From: Paenibacillus sp. FSL H7-0326
GTDB lineage: Bacteria > Bacillota > Bacilli > Paenibacillales > Paenibacillaceae
Direction: 5' to 3'
Assembly (NCBI RefSeq): GCF_001955535.1
Contig: NZ_MPVN01000011.1
Location: forward strand, 1 to 64,000
DNA length: 64,000 nucleotides
The notes beneath the pieces are model-generated. The model was not told the origin of the DNA. It ran no database searches and saw nothing but the letters and a program-made list of their open reading frames with translations. This document shows positions 10,372-18,540 of this stretch, in pieces. The translations under genes and the position numbers were made by a program. Numbering within the stretch: the stretch's first letter is position 1; each line of letters opens with the position of its first letter.

Positions 10372-10495
10372 TTAAATCTATATCCCCCAGCCGCCTGATC
10401 TATTGTTTGTAAGTATACTAGAGCGTGCTGCTTTTTGGAAAGAGCCGCATTGCACCATTCTTAAATTTCAGAGCATCCATAAAGAGGATGGAAAT

Positions 10496-10545
10496 AAAAA
10501 AAGACTGCAGGCAAACTCAATTAAGCAGTTTGTCTACAGTCTGCC
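10496..10545 (-). terminator. Terminator after cysK
   Basis: Minus-strand stem with AGACTG / CAGTCT outer and ACAAACT / AGTTTG inner arms, followed by TTTTTTT. A second small hairpin (CTTAGG-ATGA-CCTAAG) lies between it and the cysK stop without a T run. Confidence 0.85.
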
Positions 10546-10606
10546 TCATCTCTTAGGATGACCTAAGAAGTGAGTAAAGTTGCATGATTCAAAGTTCGGA
10601 TTACGA

Positions 10607-11545
10607 TTAGCCTTCGAAGTTGTACAGCGGTGTGCTCAAGTAACGCTCCCCATTACTTGGTACGATGGCAACTACACGCTTGCCAGCTCCAAGCTGCTTA
10701 GCTACTTGAAGAGCCGCGCGAATGGCTGCACCAGAGGAGATTCCCGCAAGAATACCCTCTTCTTTAGCTACTTGGCGTGCCGTTTCAAAGGCATCATCGT
10801 TCTCAATATGAACGATTTCATCATAGATGTCCCGATTCAAAATTTCTGGAATAAAGTTAGCACCAATTCCTTGAATTTTGTGAGGTCCAGGCGTTCCTCC
10901 AGCAAGAATTGGAGATGCTGCAGGCTCAACAGCTACGATCTTGATGTCCGGGTACTCTTGCTTCAGCACTTCGCCAGCACCTGTAATTGTTCCGCCAGTA
11001 CCAATTCCTGCAACGAATGCGTCCAGTGTTCCGCCGATGGAGCTAATGGCTTCTACAATCTCAGGTCCTGTCGTTTCACGGTGAATCTTCACGTTCGCTT
11101 GGTTCTTGAACTGTTCTGCCATGAAGTAGTTCGGATTCTCTTGAACGATCTCTTCTGCTTTCTTAACAGCACCGTTCATTCCTTCTGACCCTGGTGTCAG
11201 CACAAGCTCTGCACCATATGCGCGAAGCAGATTGCGGCGCTCCAAGCTCATTGTTTCAGGCATAACAATAATAACACGATAGCCTTTTGCTGCTGCTACC
11301 ATTGCGAGGCCAATACCTGTGTTACCGCTCGTTGCTTCAACAATGGCATCACCTGGTTTAATGCGCCCTTGCTTCTCAGCCTCTTCTACCATGCTGATGG
11401 CGATACGGTCTTTAACGCTGGCACCTGGGTTCTGGTACTCGAGCTTAACATAAATTTCTGCGCTTCCCTCAGGTACGACACGATTTAGACGCACAAGGGG
11501 TGTGTCTCCGATCAGTTCAGTAACGTTGTTAACAACTTTAGCCAT
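10607..11545 (-). CDS. cysK: Cysteine synthase A (O-acetylserine sulfhydrylase)
   Basis: PLP enzyme making cysteine from O-acetylserine and sulfide. 312 residues with the PLP lysine in [11 protein letters not shown] near residue 44, the substrate loop EATSGNTG near 70, the phosphate-binding [10 protein letters not shown] near 178 and SSGAA near 268. The start has a strong AAGGAGG. It is monocistronic, with a terminator on each side and a 300-base leader, and so is likely to have its own control. Confidence 0.96.
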   Translation of the reverse strand: MAKVVNNVTELIGDTPLVRLNRVVPEGSAEIYVKLEYQNPGASVKDRIAISMVEEAEKQGRIKPGDAIVEATSGNTGIGLAMVAAAKGYRVIIVMPETMSLERRNLLRAYGAELVLTPGSEGMNGAVKKAEEIVQENPNYFMAEQFKNQANVKIHRETTGPEIVEAISSIGGTLDAFVAGIGTGGTITGAGEVLKQEYPDIKIVAVEPAASPILAGGTPGPHKIQGIGANFIPEILNRDIYDEIVHIENDDAFETARQVAKEEGILAGISSGAAIRAALQVAKQLGAGKRVVAIVPSNGERYLSTPLYNFEG

Positions 11546-11779
11546 GATAATTGACCTCCTTGAGATAGATGAAATATGAAGAATGCTGCTGCTTCTTGGT
11601 TGTTAAATTCATTCGGGCAGGCACGCTGTAGTACAGGGTTAACCTTAAATAGCGTGTCATGAGTCCGAATTTATAAAGAATTCATACAAGATTGATAAAA
11701 ATCATTTATATTCCGAGTAAATCAGTAGGTATTTCAAAGTTAATCTTATCAACCTTAACTGCACTTGTCAATATTGCTC
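11546..11779 (-). promoter_or_regulatory. cysK leader with a possible CymR-type operator
   Basis: About 230 bases without an ORF. On the minus strand, a motif starting ATACC and ending CGGAATAT (11708-11734) resembles the ATACC...GGAAT half-sites that I recall for CymR, the cysteine regulator of Firmicutes; a TTGAAA hexamer overlaps it and TATAAA follows. No T-box anticodon loop or CGCGGGT-type motif was seen. The operator assignment is tentative. Confidence 0.35.
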
Positions 11780-11830
11780 AAAAAAAATACTTTGACTTGG
11801 GCCTTTAGCCGGTTGTCAAAGTATTTTATA
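11780..11830 (-). terminator. Terminator after the parvulin-like gene
   Basis: 13-bp perfect inverted repeat (AAAATACTTTGAC at 11784-11796 with its complement at 11815-11827), with T-rich sequence on both sides, so it may work in both directions. Confidence 0.8.
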
Positions 11831-11864
11831 ACCAGATTAGTGCCTTTACTAAACTAAGCTTAGA

Positions 11865-12806
11865 TTAGGATGCCTTATCCAGCTCTACCAGAATCTCAGC
11901 TCCATGTTTATCCCGAAGCGACTTCTCCACTTCAGAGAGCGGCCCTGCTTCATTAAGCGCGAGCATCCGGCGAATATCCTCCATTGCCTGCTCACGAGTC
12001 ATCGCGTTCTCTTCGTTAATATCGTTAAGCCGGATAATAATATAAGCATCATCTATGAGAATAGGACCGGCAGCCTCACCAATGTCGAGTTCCCTGGCAA
12101 CCTCCATCATCGCCTCAGGCTGAAAAGGATCATCCTCATCAATCAGTCCAAGCCTGCCATTCGTATCCTTGCTGTATTCATCCGTCGACAGCTCCTGAGC
12201 CAGCGCTTCAAAGCTCTCTCCCTGCTCCAGTCGTGACATGACCTGCTCCGCAGTCTCTGCATCATTCACTTGAATCATGGAGAGGTCGAGCTGTCTGCTT
12301 GGGGTATAGCTGTCCAAATGCTCTTCATAGTACTGCTCAACTTCTGTTTCACTGACTTCGATCCCAGCAGTAGCGATTTTCTCGAGCAGAATGTGATAGG
12401 TAGCCTCTGCCTTCAAGTCATCTATACTAAGACCGAATTGAGTGAACATCTCCTTGTAGTAAGCTTCCTCTGAGGTGTAGCCTTCCATCGTCTCCTCCAG
12501 TTCAGCCTCGACCTCTGCTTCGGTTATCGTTAAACCCTTCTCCTTGGCTTCTTCCAACACTGCACGACGATTCAGCATCTCAGTAAGCATGTTCTTCCCG
12601 TATCTTGACTTGAGCAAGTTCACCCATTCTTCCTCTGAAACATCCTGTCCGGCAATCCGGGCTACAGTCTCCTCCTGATCCTGCGTCTGAGAATCGGCTT
12701 CGTCAGAAGCCGTGTTCATTCCCTGAAGGATGAAAGTACCCATCATTACAACGGAAGCGGTCAAGACAACAACGGTCACCCACAGTCCTTTTTCTTGTTT
12801 CCTCAT
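11865..12806 (-). CDS. yacD: Membrane-anchored parvulin-type peptidyl-prolyl isomerase (YacD-like)
   Basis: 313 residues: an N-terminal membrane anchor (WVTVVVLTASVVMMGTFIL, about 9-28), an acidic linker, a SurA/trigger-factor-like helical region (about 50-165) and a parvulin domain (about 175-265, RQLDLSMIQV ... GRLGLIDEDDPF ... AYIIIRL). There is no lipobox cysteine, unlike PrsA at 34610-35782. It likely folds secreted proteins outside the membrane. It starts 25 bases after hslO, as yacD does in B. subtilis. Isomerase activity is not assured: parvulin domains in this family are often degenerate. Confidence 0.85.
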   Translation of the reverse strand: MRKQEKGLWVTVVVLTASVVMMGTFILQGMNTASDEADSQTQDQEETVARIAGQDVSEEEWVNLLKSRYGKNMLTEMLNRRAVLEEAKEKGLTITEAEVEAELEETMEGYTSEEAYYKEMFTQFGLSIDDLKAEATYHILLEKIATAGIEVSETEVEQYYEEHLDSYTPSRQLDLSMIQVNDAETAEQVMSRLEQGESFEALAQELSTDEYSKDTNGRLGLIDEDDPFQPEAMMEVARELDIGEAAGPILIDDAYIIIRLNDINEENAMTREQAMEDIRRMLALNEAGPLSEVEKSLRDKHGAEILVELDKAS

Positions 12807-12831
12807 CCCATCTCATCTACCCCATAATGGA

Positions 12832-13716
12832 TTAGCTTTTGGCTTGCTCAAGTATCGCTTCCAGGTCCTCTTTCTCAAATTGATAAGCTTCATTGCAGAA
12901 GTGACATACAACCTCTGCCTTGCCTTCCTCGATCAAGTTTGTCAGTTCTTCCTCTCCCAAGGAAATCAGTGTCTGCTCAACGCGCTCACGAGAGCACTGA
13001 CATTTGAACTCAATATCCATTTGATCCCGAATTTCAACATCCGGTAAGATCCGGCGCAGCATATCCTCTACTTCTAGTCCCTGCTCAAGCAGAGTGGTTA
13101 CAGGAGGCAGCGAACCAAGGGAATTCTCGATCTCTGTGATCTCGTTATCGTTTAACCCCGGCAGCAGCTGGATAATAAAACCGCCCGCAACAATGACCGA
13201 GTTATCTGTATCAACAAGCACACCAAGACCCACTGCAGACGGCGTTTGCTCTGAAGTTGCGAAATAATACGTAAAGTCTTCTGCAAGCTCGCCGGAAACA
13301 ATCGGGATACTCCCCCGGTAAGGCTCCTTTAAACCAAGATCCTTGATTACATGAATGTAGCCTGTAGTACCGACCGCTCCGGCCACATCGAGTTTGCCCA
13401 TACTGTTGCTCGGCAAGTGAATGTGAGGTTCATTTACGTAGCCGCGAACCTCTCCCTTCGCATTCGCATCAGCGACGATCTGCCCGACAGGGCCTTCACC
13501 CTTAACTTGCACTGTTAGCTTTTCTTCTCCCTTGAGCATAGCGCCCATCATTGCCGCAGCAGTTACTGTGCGTCCCAAAGCAGCCGTTACGACCGGAAAA
13601 GTATCATGTCTTCTGCGAAGCTCTTCAACCAGTTGGGTTGTGCTCACCGCAAAAGCGCGTACACGTCCTCCTAATGCCGTTCCACGTACCAGATAGTCCT
13701 TCTTGTTGTTGTCCAT
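12832..13716 (-). CDS. hslO: Hsp33 redox-regulated chaperone
   Basis: Cytosolic holdase activated by oxidation of a zinc centre. 294 residues; the C-terminal CQC...CHFC quartet (CxC near residue 237, CxxC near 270) binds zinc and forms disulfides under oxidative stress. The N-terminal domain carries the usual GGRVRAFAVSTT and GRTVTAAAMMGAMLKG segments. ATG with TAAGGAGG about 12 bases upstream. The order hslO-yacD-cysK is that of B. subtilis. Confidence 0.95.
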   Translation of the reverse strand: MDNNKKDYLVRGTALGGRVRAFAVSTTQLVEELRRRHDTFPVVTAALGRTVTAAAMMGAMLKGEEKLTVQVKGEGPVGQIVADANAKGEVRGYVNEPHIHLPSNSMGKLDVAGAVGTTGYIHVIKDLGLKEPYRGSIPIVSGELAEDFTYYFATSEQTPSAVGLGVLVDTDNSVIVAGGFIIQLLPGLNDNEITEIENSLGSLPPVTTLLEQGLEVEDMLRRILPDVEIRDQMDIEFKCQCSRERVEQTLISLGEEELTNLIEEGKAEVVCHFCNEAYQFEKEDLEAILEQAKS

Positions 13717-13931
13717 GGCTGTATAAATGCCTCCTTAATATTAGATAAATCCTAAAAAGGTTGACTCCAATTATGCATAATCCTAAAAGCTGCATACTTA
13801 TCGCTTCTATAATCTAGATTTGACGATGACCATTGTCTCACAAGACAGGCAGCCAGTTCTTGGCTGCCCTGTATGTTTATCATGCAACGACGTCAATTCA
13901 ATCATGCTTCGTTATTTCTTTATTGTAATCG
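13717..13931 (-). promoter_or_regulatory. hslO upstream region with a 10-bp hairpin
   Basis: No ORF. A hairpin at 13844-13871 (CAGGCAGCCA / TGGCTGCCCTG with one bulge) has no T run on the minus strand, so it is not a standard terminator in that direction; it could be part of the hslO leader. No convincing promoter hexamer pair was found. Confidence 0.35.
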
Positions 13932-13986
13932 AAAAAGATAATGGAATAAAGGCAGCTATGCTCTTGCCTCCTTCCATTATCTTTTT
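13932..13986 (-). terminator. Terminator after coaX
   Basis: Long inverted repeat (AAAGATAATGGAA and its complement, with an inner GGCAG/CTTGCC pairing) ending in CTTTTT on the minus strand. Confidence 0.8.
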
Positions 13987-14003
13987 ATAGAGAACAGGTA
14001 TAA

Positions 14004-14771
14004 TTATCCCTTGTTTCTTTCATATATAATTCGAAGCCCTTCCAGGGTGAGCATGGGATTTACCTCTTCGATCGTTCTGGTCTCACTTGCGATCAGCTCT
14101 GCCAGTCCGCCTGTTGCAATGACCTTGGGCTCAGCCTTCATCTCGTCCTTGATGCGCTCCACGATTCCATCCACTTGTCCGGCATAGCCGAATATAATTC
14201 CGGCCTGCATCGCATGAACGGTATTGCGCCCAATCACTTTCTTGGGCTTCTCCAGTTCAATCCGAGGCAGCTTGGATGCACGCTGATACAATGCCTCTGT
14301 AGAGATTCCAATGCCTGGAACGATGGCTCCTCCCAAGTAATTACCTTCTGCATCAATACAATCAAAGGTAGTGGCTGTACCGAAATCGACAACAACCAGC
14401 GGACATTGATAACGATCGATAGCCGCTACCGCATTTACGATACGATCTGCACCAACCTCGCGCGGGTTCTCGTAGCGGAGATTAAGTCCTGTCTTAATAC
14501 CCGGTCCTACCAGCAGCGGTTTTTTGCCTACATATTTGATGCACATCTCTTCCAGCACGTTCACGAGCGGCGGGACAACAGAAGAGATAATCACGCCTTC
14601 TATATCGGAAGCAGATATGCCTGACATCTGAAACAAGTTATGGATCATGACTCCATACTCATCTACCGTCGACTGTCTGGAAGTACTAATGCGAAAATGG
14701 TGAAGAAGCTCCTTCTTCTTGTAAATACCGAGTACAATATTGCTGTTTCCTACATCTACGACAAGAATCAA
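14004..14771 (-). CDS. coaX: Type III pantothenate kinase
   Basis: Phosphorylates pantothenate, first step of CoA synthesis. 255 residues of the ASKHA fold: [12 protein letters not shown] (phosphate 1 loop), [11 protein letters not shown] near residue 104, [13 protein letters not shown] near 125 and ATGGLAE near 220. Starts at TTG; its ribosome binding site GGAGGAT lies in the last codons of nadC, so it is translationally coupled. In B. subtilis coaX lies next to ftsH; here three NAD genes are inserted in between and coaX is their last gene. Confidence 0.94.
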   Translation of the reverse strand: MILVVDVGNSNIVLGIYKKKELLHHFRISTSRQSTVDEYGVMIHNLFQMSGISASDIEGVIISSVVPPLVNVLEEMCIKYVGKKPLLVGPGIKTGLNLRYENPREVGADRIVNAVAAIDRYQCPLVVVDFGTATTFDCIDAEGNYLGGAIVPGIGISTEALYQRASKLPRIELEKPKKVIGRNTVHAMQAGIIFGYAGQVDGIVERIKDEMKAEPKVIATGGLAELIASETRTIEEVNPMLTLEGLRIIYERNKG

Positions 14772-14777
14772 AGAGGA

Positions 14778-15641
14778 TTATCCTCCTTTCTTTTCATTCA
14801 GATCTAAACTGATATCAAGGCTTTCAAAAGAGTAGGTTAGTCTACCGACTGAAATAATATCCACTCCCGTCTCAGCAATACTACGAATTGTAGCAAGCGA
14901 AACATTGCCCGAAGCTTCTATTTTAACATGAGGTGACCGGCTGTGGATACGCTGAGTTGCCTCACGCATCATATTGAGGTCCATATTGTCCAGCATAATG
15001 ATGTCAGCGCCAGCATCCAGGGCTTCATCCAGTTGTTCAAGCGACTCGACCTCGACCTCAATCGTCATGGTATGAGGGATAGCACCTCTGGCACGCTGAA
15101 CAGCCTCGGTAATCCCGCCTGCTCCTTTGATATGATTATCTTTGATCATAACCGCATCGTAAAGTCCAAACCGATGATTATGACCGCCGCCGACCCGGAC
15201 AGCATATTTCTCAAGCATACGATGTCCCGGTGTTGTTTTCCTCGTATCAACAAGCCTTGTGTTAAGACCTTCCAGAGCATCCACATAGCTACGTGTTCTT
15301 GTCGCAATTCCGGACATCCTTTGCAGCAAATTCAGAGCCAGCCGTTCTCCCGTCAGAAGACGGTGTGTGCTTCCTTCCACTTCTGCGAGAATCGTTCCCT
15401 TAGTCACCACATCGCCATCCTGGACACAAGCCGTAAACTTGAGCTCTGGGTCAACAATTTGAAATACAAGCTCAGCGACTGTAATTCCTGCAATGATACC
15501 TTCATCCTTGGCGTGAATGACAGCTTTGGACTTATGTCCTTCCGGAATTGTCGTCAAGGAAGTAACGTCACCTGCACCAACATCCTCCTGCAGCCACCCT
15601 TTAATTGATTCCTTCAATACTTCATTATATCCATTAAGCAT
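14778..15641 (-). CDS. nadC: Nicotinate-nucleotide pyrophosphorylase (quinolinate phosphoribosyltransferase)
   Basis: Makes nicotinate mononucleotide from quinolinate and PRPP. 287 residues: N-terminal EDVGAGDVTS, RTAERLALNLLQ-like core (GERLALNLLQRMSGIATRT near 97), DTRKTTPG near 132, VGGGHNHR near 151, KDNHI near 167 and the C-terminal EASGNVSL / GVDIISVG motifs. Its start overlaps the nadB stop by 8 bases. Confidence 0.96.
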   Translation of the reverse strand: MLNGYNEVLKESIKGWLQEDVGAGDVTSLTTIPEGHKSKAVIHAKDEGIIAGITVAELVFQIVDPELKFTACVQDGDVVTKGTILAEVEGSTHRLLTGERLALNLLQRMSGIATRTRSYVDALEGLNTRLVDTRKTTPGHRMLEKYAVRVGGGHNHRFGLYDAVMIKDNHIKGAGGITEAVQRARGAIPHTMTIEVEVESLEQLDEALDAGADIIMLDNMDLNMMREATQRIHSRSPHVKIEASGNVSLATIRSIAETGVDIISVGRLTYSFESLDISLDLNEKKGG

Positions 15642-17247
15642 GACTTACTTCCTCCACAATGTCCCGATCCCGCTGCTGAACCGTATGCATCTGCCAGCGA
15701 TGATCATTTCTTACGGGATAATCCTCGCGATAATGGGCTCCACGGCTTTCCTTTCGGTATAATGCGCCTTCTGTAACCAGCAGTGCACAGGTCAGCAAAT
15801 TTGCGAATTCGTATTCTTCCTGCTTATCAAGCTTGGTATTAAAAATAGAGCGTTCCTGCTCCAGTAGAATTTTACCCTTCAACAGTCCCGATTCCGTTCG
15901 CCGCAGCCCTACTTGTCTAACCATCACCTTCTGCAGAGCCAGCCTTCGTACATGCACAGATTCCGAAGCACCAGCAGTAAGCTCTCGCTGAACGCGAAGT
16001 ATAGAAGTATGGTGCTTGGTGTCAGGCAGCTGTCTAATTCTATCTACAATACGCTTGCCAAATACGATCGCCTCAGACAAGGAGTTGCTTGCCAGTCGAT
16101 TAGCTCCATGCACCCCAGTTGAGGATACCTCGCCACATGCGAAGAGTCGAGGGATGCTGCTCTCTCCGTGCAGGTCCGTCTTTACACCGCCCATCATATA
16201 GTGAGCCGCTGGGGCTACAGGAATCCAGTCCGCTGTCATATCAAGACCATAGCTCATACAGGTCTCATAGATCGTTGGAAAACGGCGCTTAATGAGCTCT
16301 GGCGTCTCATGTGTAATATCCAGATAGACATGTGTTGCATGAGTGTCCTCCATCTCACTGACGATGGCACGAGCAACCACATCTCTCGGTGCAAGCTCCA
16401 GCTGAGGGTGATACCGCTCCATGAACCGATTCCCATGAATATTCCGCAGCACGGCCCCTTCTCCTCGTACAGCCTCTGAGATCAGAAATCTAGGCGCCTC
16501 GGGATAACATAATGATGTCGGGTGGAACTGGATAAACTCCATATCCCGAATCTCAGCTCCTGCCCGGTAGGCCATAGCTACACCGTCTGCCGTAGCCACC
16601 TCAGGGTTCGTTGTATAACGATACAACTGCCCTGCTCCACCAGAACAGAGAACAACGGCATCGGCTCGCACAAAAGTACGCTGACCATTCGCAGACTGGA
16701 CAAGAGCACCGATGCATTCACCAGCTTCTGTAATTAAATCGATTACAAAATGCTCATCCCATACGTTAATGGACGGATGATCTGCTGCTTCTTTAGCCAG
16801 GGCTCTTACGATCTCATAGCCTGTTGCATCCCCATTGGCATGTAATATCCGGCGATGGCTGTGTGCCCCCTCCTGTGTTAGTGCAAGCTCGCCGTTCTCA
16901 ATATCAAATGCCGTCCCCAGCTGAATGAGCTCCTGAACCCGGTCCGGTCCTTCACTAACCAGTACCTCCACCGCTTCGCTGCGGCACAATCCTGCCCCTG
17001 CTGTTAATGTATCCTGCATATGATAAAGGGGCGAGTCATCCTCGGCCGTCACGGCTGCAATGCCTCCTTGCGCGTACCTTGTGTTGCTCTCAAGGAGTGT
17101 TTTCTTCGTAATCATAAGAACCCGATGATCTCTGCTCGCTTCAATTGCTGTGTAAAGTCCGGCAATGCCTGAGCCAATAATCAGAATATCGGTTTCGATT
17201 CGAGGCAGTTCTTTCAAATCGAAATTAACCAAGTAAGAAGGAATCAT
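15634..17247 (-). CDS. nadB: L-aspartate oxidase
   Basis: FAD enzyme oxidising aspartate to iminoaspartate, the substrate of NadA. 537 residues with the Rossmann GSGIAGLYTAIEAS near 26, SNTRYAQGGIAAV near 52 (substrate and flavin region), RRILHANGDATGYEI, the FIQFHPTSL loop near 240, the catalytic-arginine segment SEAVRGEGA and the FAD 3' signature GEVSSTGVHGANRLASNSL near 375. Succinate dehydrogenase flavoproteins are the close relatives; neighbouring nadA and nadC settle it. Confidence 0.96.
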   Translation of the reverse strand: MIPSYLVNFDLKELPRIETDILIIGSGIAGLYTAIEASRDHRVLMITKKTLLESNTRYAQGGIAAVTAEDDSPLYHMQDTLTAGAGLCRSEAVEVLVSEGPDRVQELIQLGTAFDIENGELALTQEGAHSHRRILHANGDATGYEIVRALAKEAADHPSINVWDEHFVIDLITEAGECIGALVQSANGQRTFVRADAVVLCSGGAGQLYRYTTNPEVATADGVAMAYRAGAEIRDMEFIQFHPTSLCYPEAPRFLISEAVRGEGAVLRNIHGNRFMERYHPQLELAPRDVVARAIVSEMEDTHATHVYLDITHETPELIKRRFPTIYETCMSYGLDMTADWIPVAPAAHYMMGGVKTDLHGESSIPRLFACGEVSSTGVHGANRLASNSLSEAIVFGKRIVDRIRQLPDTKHHTSILRVQRELTAGASESVHVRRLALQKVMVRQVGLRRTESGLLKGKILLEQERSIFNTKLDKQEEYEFANLLTCALLVTEGALYRKESRGAHYREDYPVRNDHRWQMHTVQQRDRDIVEEVSHA

Positions 17248-17300
17248 CGTCTGCTATCTCCCGTCTCTTCATAAAAGGTGGACTGCTCAAACATAGTGAA

Positions 17301-18239
17301 TTATTTCACCTGCAACATACGCTCAAGGGACAAACGAGCACGATCAGCCACATCCTGCGGCACATAAATTTCGGGCTTCATGGTTTCAAGTGCCTTGGCC
17401 AGCTTCTTGAGATTGTTCACCTTCATGTTCGGGCAGACCAAGAACTTCGTTGCAAAGTGGAATTCCTTATCCGGACTATCCACTCGAAGCTGATATCCTG
17501 TTCCGTCCTCCGTACCTACAATAAATTCTTTACATGCCGAATCTCTGCAATATTCTAAAATAGCTGTCGTACTTCCCACAAAATCACCCATCTCAACGAC
17601 CTCTGGGCGGCATTCTGGATGAACAACAAACTCTGCATTCGGATATTTGGCACGCATTTCAACGACATCTTTTACGGTCAGCATATCATGAGTATTGCAA
17701 TAGCCTTCCCAGATGATCATCTTCTTGTCTGTATGCTGCTGTACATAATGGCCCAGATTTTTATCAGGTACCCAAATAATTTCTTCTGCATCCAAGGATT
17801 GAATGACTTTAACTGCATTGGAAGAAGTACAGCATATATCTGTCTCTGCCTTGATCTCGGCCGAGGAGTTTATATATGTAACCACCTTTGCATTCGGATG
17901 CTGTGCTTTTAGCTTGCGCAGTCCATCCACATTTACCATGTCTGCCATAGGACAGCCGGCTCTTTCATCCGGAATAATGACTTTCTTGTCCGGTGCCAGA
18001 ATCTTCGCGCTCTCTCCCATGAAGTGAACACCGCAGAACACAATAACATCGGCATCGGTCTGAGCTGCCTTCTGAGCAAGCAGGAATGAATCACCCCGAA
18101 AGTCAGCTACCTCCTGAATCTCATCACGTTGATAATAATGTGCCAAAATAATTGCATTGCGCTCTTTCTTTAACACCTTAATACGTTCCTTCAGTTCACG
18201 ATTCATTTCTGCCTTACGCTCTAATGCTAATGCTTCCAC
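17301..18239 (-). CDS. nadA: Quinolinate synthase A
   Basis: [4Fe-4S] enzyme condensing iminoaspartate with dihydroxyacetone phosphate to quinolinate. With the GTG start at 18239 the protein is 312 residues; the ribosome binding site AGGGAGAGG precedes it. The longer in-frame ORF to 18332 adds 31 residues with no ribosome binding site. Visible: NAIILAHYYQRDEIQEVADFRGDS near the N terminus, likely cluster cysteines in FCGVHFMGES, HPECRPEV and FLVCPN, and the TDICCTSSNA motif. First gene of nadA-nadB-nadC-coaX, 53 bases before nadB. Confidence 0.95.
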   Translation of the reverse strand: MEALALERKAEMNRELKERIKVLKKERNAIILAHYYQRDEIQEVADFRGDSFLLAQKAAQTDADVIVFCGVHFMGESAKILAPDKKVIIPDERAGCPMADMVNVDGLRKLKAQHPNAKVVTYINSSAEIKAETDICCTSSNAVKVIQSLDAEEIIWVPDKNLGHYVQQHTDKKMIIWEGYCNTHDMLTVKDVVEMRAKYPNAEFVVHPECRPEVVEMGDFVGSTTAILEYCRDSACKEFIVGTEDGTGYQLRVDSPDKEFHFATKFLVCPNMKVNNLKKLAKALETMKPEIYVPQDVADRARLSLERMLQVK

Positions 18240-18395
18240 TTGAAGACCCTCTCCCTTATATAAGCAATAGATAAAAACCGCTTTCACCTTTGTGATGCCA
18301 TCGCTTGTTATTCGATTCACAAAGTACGACATACGAATACCATCGGTGGATCAATTTCATTCTCACTTGAATTTCTGAGTCCATGAAGCTGATTC

Positions 18396-18436
18396 AGGTT
18401 TACACCTAATTTACAGAAGGTTCCTCCATGTGTCAA
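18396..18436 (-). promoter_or_regulatory. Promoter and candidate operator of the nadABC-coaX operon
   Basis: Minus strand: -35 TTGACA (18431-18436), 17-nt spacer, -10 TAAATT (18408-18413), immediately followed by AGGTGTAAACCT (18396-18407), an AGGT/ACCT inverted repeat over the expected start site. The position fits a repressor site; NiaR, the niacin-responsive repressor of Firmicutes, is the obvious candidate by pathway, but I cannot confirm the motif. The remaining gap up to nadA holds a leader of about 160 bases without an ORF of its own. Confidence 0.6.
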
Positions 18437-18481
18437 TTCACAAAATTGTCGCAAATTAAGGAGCATTGTCCATGTTAAATC

Positions 18482-18517
18482 AAAAAAACCGGAGAACGCT
18501 CGTGCGTTCTCCGGTTT
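18482..18517 (-). terminator. Terminator after ftsH
   Basis: Perfect 13-14-bp stem (AACCGGAGAACGC and complement) with a four-base loop, followed by TTTTTTT on the minus strand. Confidence 0.92.
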
Positions 18518-18540
18518 AATCTCTTTTAATGACTCATTCA

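Noticed and set aside
11546-11779. T-box or SAM-type riboswitch in the cysK leader
   Set aside because: No T-box AGGGTGG-type sequence, no SAM aptamer blocks and no terminator directly before cysK.
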